Assembly: GCF_900102315.1 (NCBI RefSeq)
Contig: NZ_FNBL01000020.1
Span: 1 to 54,879, forward strand
Reading direction: 5' to 3'
Length of the DNA stretch: 54,879 bases
Source of the DNA: Celeribacter baekdonensis
GTDB lineage: Bacteria; Pseudomonadota; Alphaproteobacteria; Rhodobacterales; Rhodobacteraceae
Part shown: positions 51,110-54,879 of the stretch, in pieces
Numbering within the stretch: the first letter of the stretch is position 1
Layout of the letters: every line of letters starts with the position of its first letter
Notes under the pieces: generated by a model
Database searches by the model: none
What the model was told of the DNA's origin: nothing
What the model saw: only the letters and a program-made list of their open reading frames with translations
Program-made: the position numbers and the translations under genes

Positions 51110-52099
51110 CTAAAGCTTTAACCCGGCTGTGGCGATCAGCGACGCTTCACGCTCACGCAGCATGGCGTTGAACGTGGCGGGTGACAGGTCCAGATCGGCG
51201 CAGGCTTTGGGCACAAAAGGCACCTCGTGCAACACACCCAAAATGCCAAGGATCGTCGTCTGATGCTCGGTCAGGCTTTGTACCCCGCGCACCAGTTGGA
51301 AGAGCGCGTTTGGATCACTGGCGTGATCGCGGATAAAGCGAAATTGCGCCGTGCGTTCTTGGCCGATTTTCCGTTTTGGCCCCGCGTAGTTCTCAAAGGC
51401 TTTTCGAAGCAATTTCAAAGCGTAATGCAGCTCCGTCAGCCCGTCGAAATGCAGCAAAAGTCGGGAGTCGGATTTGACCAGTTTGCTTTGATCAAATCCA
51501 TTGGGGGTGTGAATCCCCATGGTCCAATCGCGCCCTGTGCGCACGATGGTTTTGCCGACACGATGGCCGGTCAGACCAAAGTTGAGAAACGTGGCAAACC
51601 GCCCAAAAAGCGCCTTGGCGTCTGTTTCGGTGAACCCGATTGGGCCGCGAAATGCGCCCTCGAAAATATGTACTCCGGGTTCTGAGGCACGGTGAACGCG
51701 CTCAAGATTGCCCAAGACGATGCCCTCTGCGCTCTGCTCGTGGGCCAACAGTGCCGATAAAGCTGCGCCATCCGAGATGAATTCATCAACGTCGCAATGC
51801 AAAAGCCAGTCACAGCCAGTGGTGCGATAGGCGCGGGTGGCATTGAATTTTTGCCGCCCGAGGTGACGACCGGGGCGGCGACCGTGATTGACCCTCTCCC
51901 AGTAGACCTGATCACAGAGGGTCAGGATGCACCCCTCAAGACCGTTGAGCAACGCTTCGGCTTCGGGATTGGGGCGATCGAGGAAAATATGCACTTCGCG
52001 CGCGCCAATGGCCAGGTGGTGCCGGACAAAAGCGGCGATCAGCGGCGCGGGTTCGTCGGCCAGCGCGGCGATTGCCCAAGACGGTCCATCCTGTGTCAC
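51110..52099 (-). CDS. Family 2-like glycosyltransferase (Glyco_tranf_2_4 type)
   Basis: A 329-residue cytoplasmic protein without signal peptide. SWAIAALADEPAPLIAAFVR near the start, AREVHIFLDRPN (residues about 33-44) and the DxD motif in CDWLLHCDVDEFIS (about 96-109) fit a GT-A glycosyltransferase that uses a nucleotide sugar and a divalent metal. Related proteins decorate surface polysaccharide. It lies between the barrel-protein gene (convergent) and mdh, with a terminator in between, so it has its own promoter in the 22-base gap or reads through from mdh at low level. Confidence 0.75.
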   Translation of the reverse strand: MTQDGPSWAIAALADEPAPLIAAFVRHHLAIGAREVHIFLDRPNPEAEALLNGLEGCILTLCDQVYWERVNHGRRPGRHLGRQKFNATRAYRTTGCDWLLHCDVDEFISDGAALSALLAHEQSAEGIVLGNLERVHRASEPGVHIFEGAFRGPIGFTETDAKALFGRFATFLNFGLTGHRVGKTIVRTGRDWTMGIHTPNGFDQSKLVKSDSRLLLHFDGLTELHYALKLLRKAFENYAGPKRKIGQERTAQFRFIRDHASDPNALFQLVRGVQSLTEHQTTILGILGVLHEVPFVPKACADLDLSPATFNAMLREREASLIATAGLKL

Positions 52100-52114
52100 A
52101 GGTTTGAAACTCCA

Positions 52115-52149
52115 ACAAAAAACCCCGCGCCTCGGGGAGGCACGGGGTC
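52115..52149 (-). terminator. Rho-independent terminator of mdh
   Basis: On the minus strand ACCCCGTGCCTC and GAGGCGCGGGGT form a 12-bp stem with one mismatch, followed by TTTTTTG. It starts 23 bases after the mdh stop. Confidence 0.88.
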
Positions 52150-52171
52150 CATTTAGTAAGCTCTCAAAGCA

Positions 52172-54044
<1,873 letters not shown>

Positions 54045-54048
<4 letters not shown>

Positions 54049-54503
54049 GGGTCATCCGGTCTGCGACGGTGGATGATTTTGAGGTCTGCCATGTGCTTTA
54101 CAAGGCGCTTGTGGGGGAAGTCGACGTGCCCGAGGGACCGTCTGGCCGCCAGCGGTTTGCCGAGGTCATCACCCATCCGGGCACCACTGTCTTTGTGGCC
54201 GACGTGGACGGGGTGGCGGTGTCTATGGCGACGCTCCACCTGTTGCCAAACATGACCTATGGCGGGCGCCCTTACGCCATGGTGGAGAATGTCGTGACCT
54301 TAAAAAGCCACCGAGGGCAAGGTACTGCACGCGCCGTTATGAACCATATTGCGGACGTCGTTTGGGCGGCAGATGGGTATAAAATCATGCTGTTGACGGG
54401 GCGGACCTATGGGGCTCGCGGGTTTTATGAGGCGCTGGGCTATACGGCTGAGGACAAATTCGGCATGGTCCTGCGCCGTGTGCCGTCGCGAAAGCCCTCC
54501 TAA
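54045..54503 (+). CDS. GNAT family N-acetyltransferase
   Basis: About 152 residues from the ATG at 54045, overlapping the TSUP stop (ATGA). RVIRSATVDDFEVCHVLYKA at the N-terminus, the acetyl-CoA binding loop SHRGQGTARAVMNHIADVVW (about 90-110) and the late YGARGFYEALGYTAE strand-helix are the standard GNAT signatures. It transfers acetyl from acetyl-CoA to an amine of a small molecule or protein. The substrate is unknown. An IS110-family element begins shortly after its stop. Confidence 0.87.
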
Positions 54504-54552
54504 AGCATTACGCGTCGTCGCCTTTGGCCTGTGCTACCTCGGCGGATGAGGT

Positions 54553-54626
54553 GGGTGGCTCCTGCTCCACCGGCATCGAATGTGCCAAAGTGCAGTTATC
54601 AATGACTGCTAGGAAAGGAGCCACCC
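54553..54626 (+). repeat. Inverted repeat at the IS110 left side that covers the transposase ribosome site
   Basis: GGGTGGCTCCT (54553-54563) is exactly complementary to AGGAGCCACCC (54616-54626), with 52 bases between. The second arm contains the AGGAG ribosome-binding site of the IS110 transposase, whose ATG is at 54628. In RNA the stem would hide the start site. Confidence 0.7.
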
Positions 54627-54627
54627 A

Positions 54628-54879
54628 ATGACAGTTAAGACAGTAGGCCTTGATCTGGCCAAGGATGTTTTTCAGGTTCACGGCATTTCGGAGAATGGTC
54701 GGGTCATCTTCAATAGGGCCATAAAGCGGGCGAAGCTGCTTGCCTTCTTTGAGACGCTGCCGCCCTGTTTGGTCGGCATGGAGGCGTGTGGATCGTCCCA
54801 CCATTGGGGTCGCCAGCTGCGCAAATTGGGACACGAGGTGAAACTCATGCCCGCCGGATACGTCAAACCCTACGTGAAG
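54628..54879 (+). CDS. IS110-family transposase, N-terminal part (cut by window end)
   Basis: The reading frame opens at ATG 54628 and remains open to the last base (84 codons). MTVKTVGLDLAKDVFQVHGI carries the first aspartate of the DEDD RuvC-like catalytic domain, and CLVGMEACGSSHHWGRQL, then GHEVKLMPAGYVKPYVK matches the IS110/IS1111 group. These transposases work with a structured bridge RNA encoded in a non-coding end. The element starts between the GNAT stop (54503) and here; its right end is outside the window. Confidence 0.88.
   Translation, partial: MTVKTVGLDLAKDVFQVHGISENGRVIFNRAIKRAKLLAFFETLPPCLVGMEACGSSHHWGRQLRKLGHEVKLMPAGYVKPYVK

Overview
The window looks like a chromosomal segment of an alphaproteobacterium of the Rhodobacteraceae (Roseobacter-type). 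The evidence is the GC-rich coding, the mdh / sucC-sucD-sucA-sucB-lpd gene order, a two-lipoyl-domain SucB, a TIGR02300-family acidic protein and the general protein similarity. No ribosomal or taxonomic marker beyond a tRNA-Ala is present, so the genus is left open.

Layout. 1-3.7 kb: end of etfA, then acyl-CoA dehydrogenase, thiolase and a hot-dog thioesterase (fatty or branched acyl-CoA breakdown). 3.8-10.3 kb: a polyamine-type ABC importer with a gamma-aminobutyraldehyde dehydrogenase in the same order as E. coli ydcSTUVW, plus a LysR regulator with a T-N11-A site. 10.4-11.6 kb: a lone modA behind a ModE-type regulator. 11.7-20.4 kb: a predicted envelope redox/metal operon (TPC-motif P-type ATPase, ApbE flavin transferase, PepSY-membrane/flavodoxin/NADPH reductase fusion, DUF2271 protein with a flavinylation-like motif, Asp-rich exported protein). 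It is accompanied by a PepSY-domain exported protein and an OmpR/HK two-component system, with matching 11-bp-phased sites in front of three of the genes. 20.6-23.4 kb: a siderophore-type ABC importer.

23.86-38.6 kb is a Tn7-like transposon. Its core is tnsA, tniA (TnsB), tniB (TnsC) and tniQ. Arrays of about 21-22 bp repeats mark both ends: dispersed at the left, tandem at the right. The right end stops about 10 bp from the 3-prime end of tRNA-Ala(GGC). A second right-end-like array lies just outside the left end, suggesting repeated insertion at one attachment site. The cargo is A+T-richer than its surroundings and looks like an anti-phage or restriction-type system: two HNH-type proteins, a protein with an N-terminal MORC/Hsp90-like and a C-terminal histidine-kinase-like ATPase, a response-receiver-like partner, a C5-cytosine methyltransferase, and two regulators or unknown genes. 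This is the best candidate for an undescribed system.

38.6-54.9 kb: tRNA-Ala, housekeeping genes (TIGR02300, YgjP-like metalloprotease), a GntR/FCD regulator, a thioesterase and the 2-oxoglutarate dehydrogenase/succinyl-CoA synthetase operon. These are followed by an outer-membrane barrel, a glycosyltransferase, mdh, a TSUP exporter, a GNAT and the start of an IS110-family insertion sequence cut by the window edge. The palindrome TGTGATCACA occurs once before the GntR gene and twice, 21 bp apart, before sucC. This links the regulator to the TCA operon.

Starts were moved from the longest reading frame wherever a ribosome binding site, signal peptide or family alignment supported a shorter one. 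Functional statements rest on motif and family recognition by eye; no database search was run.
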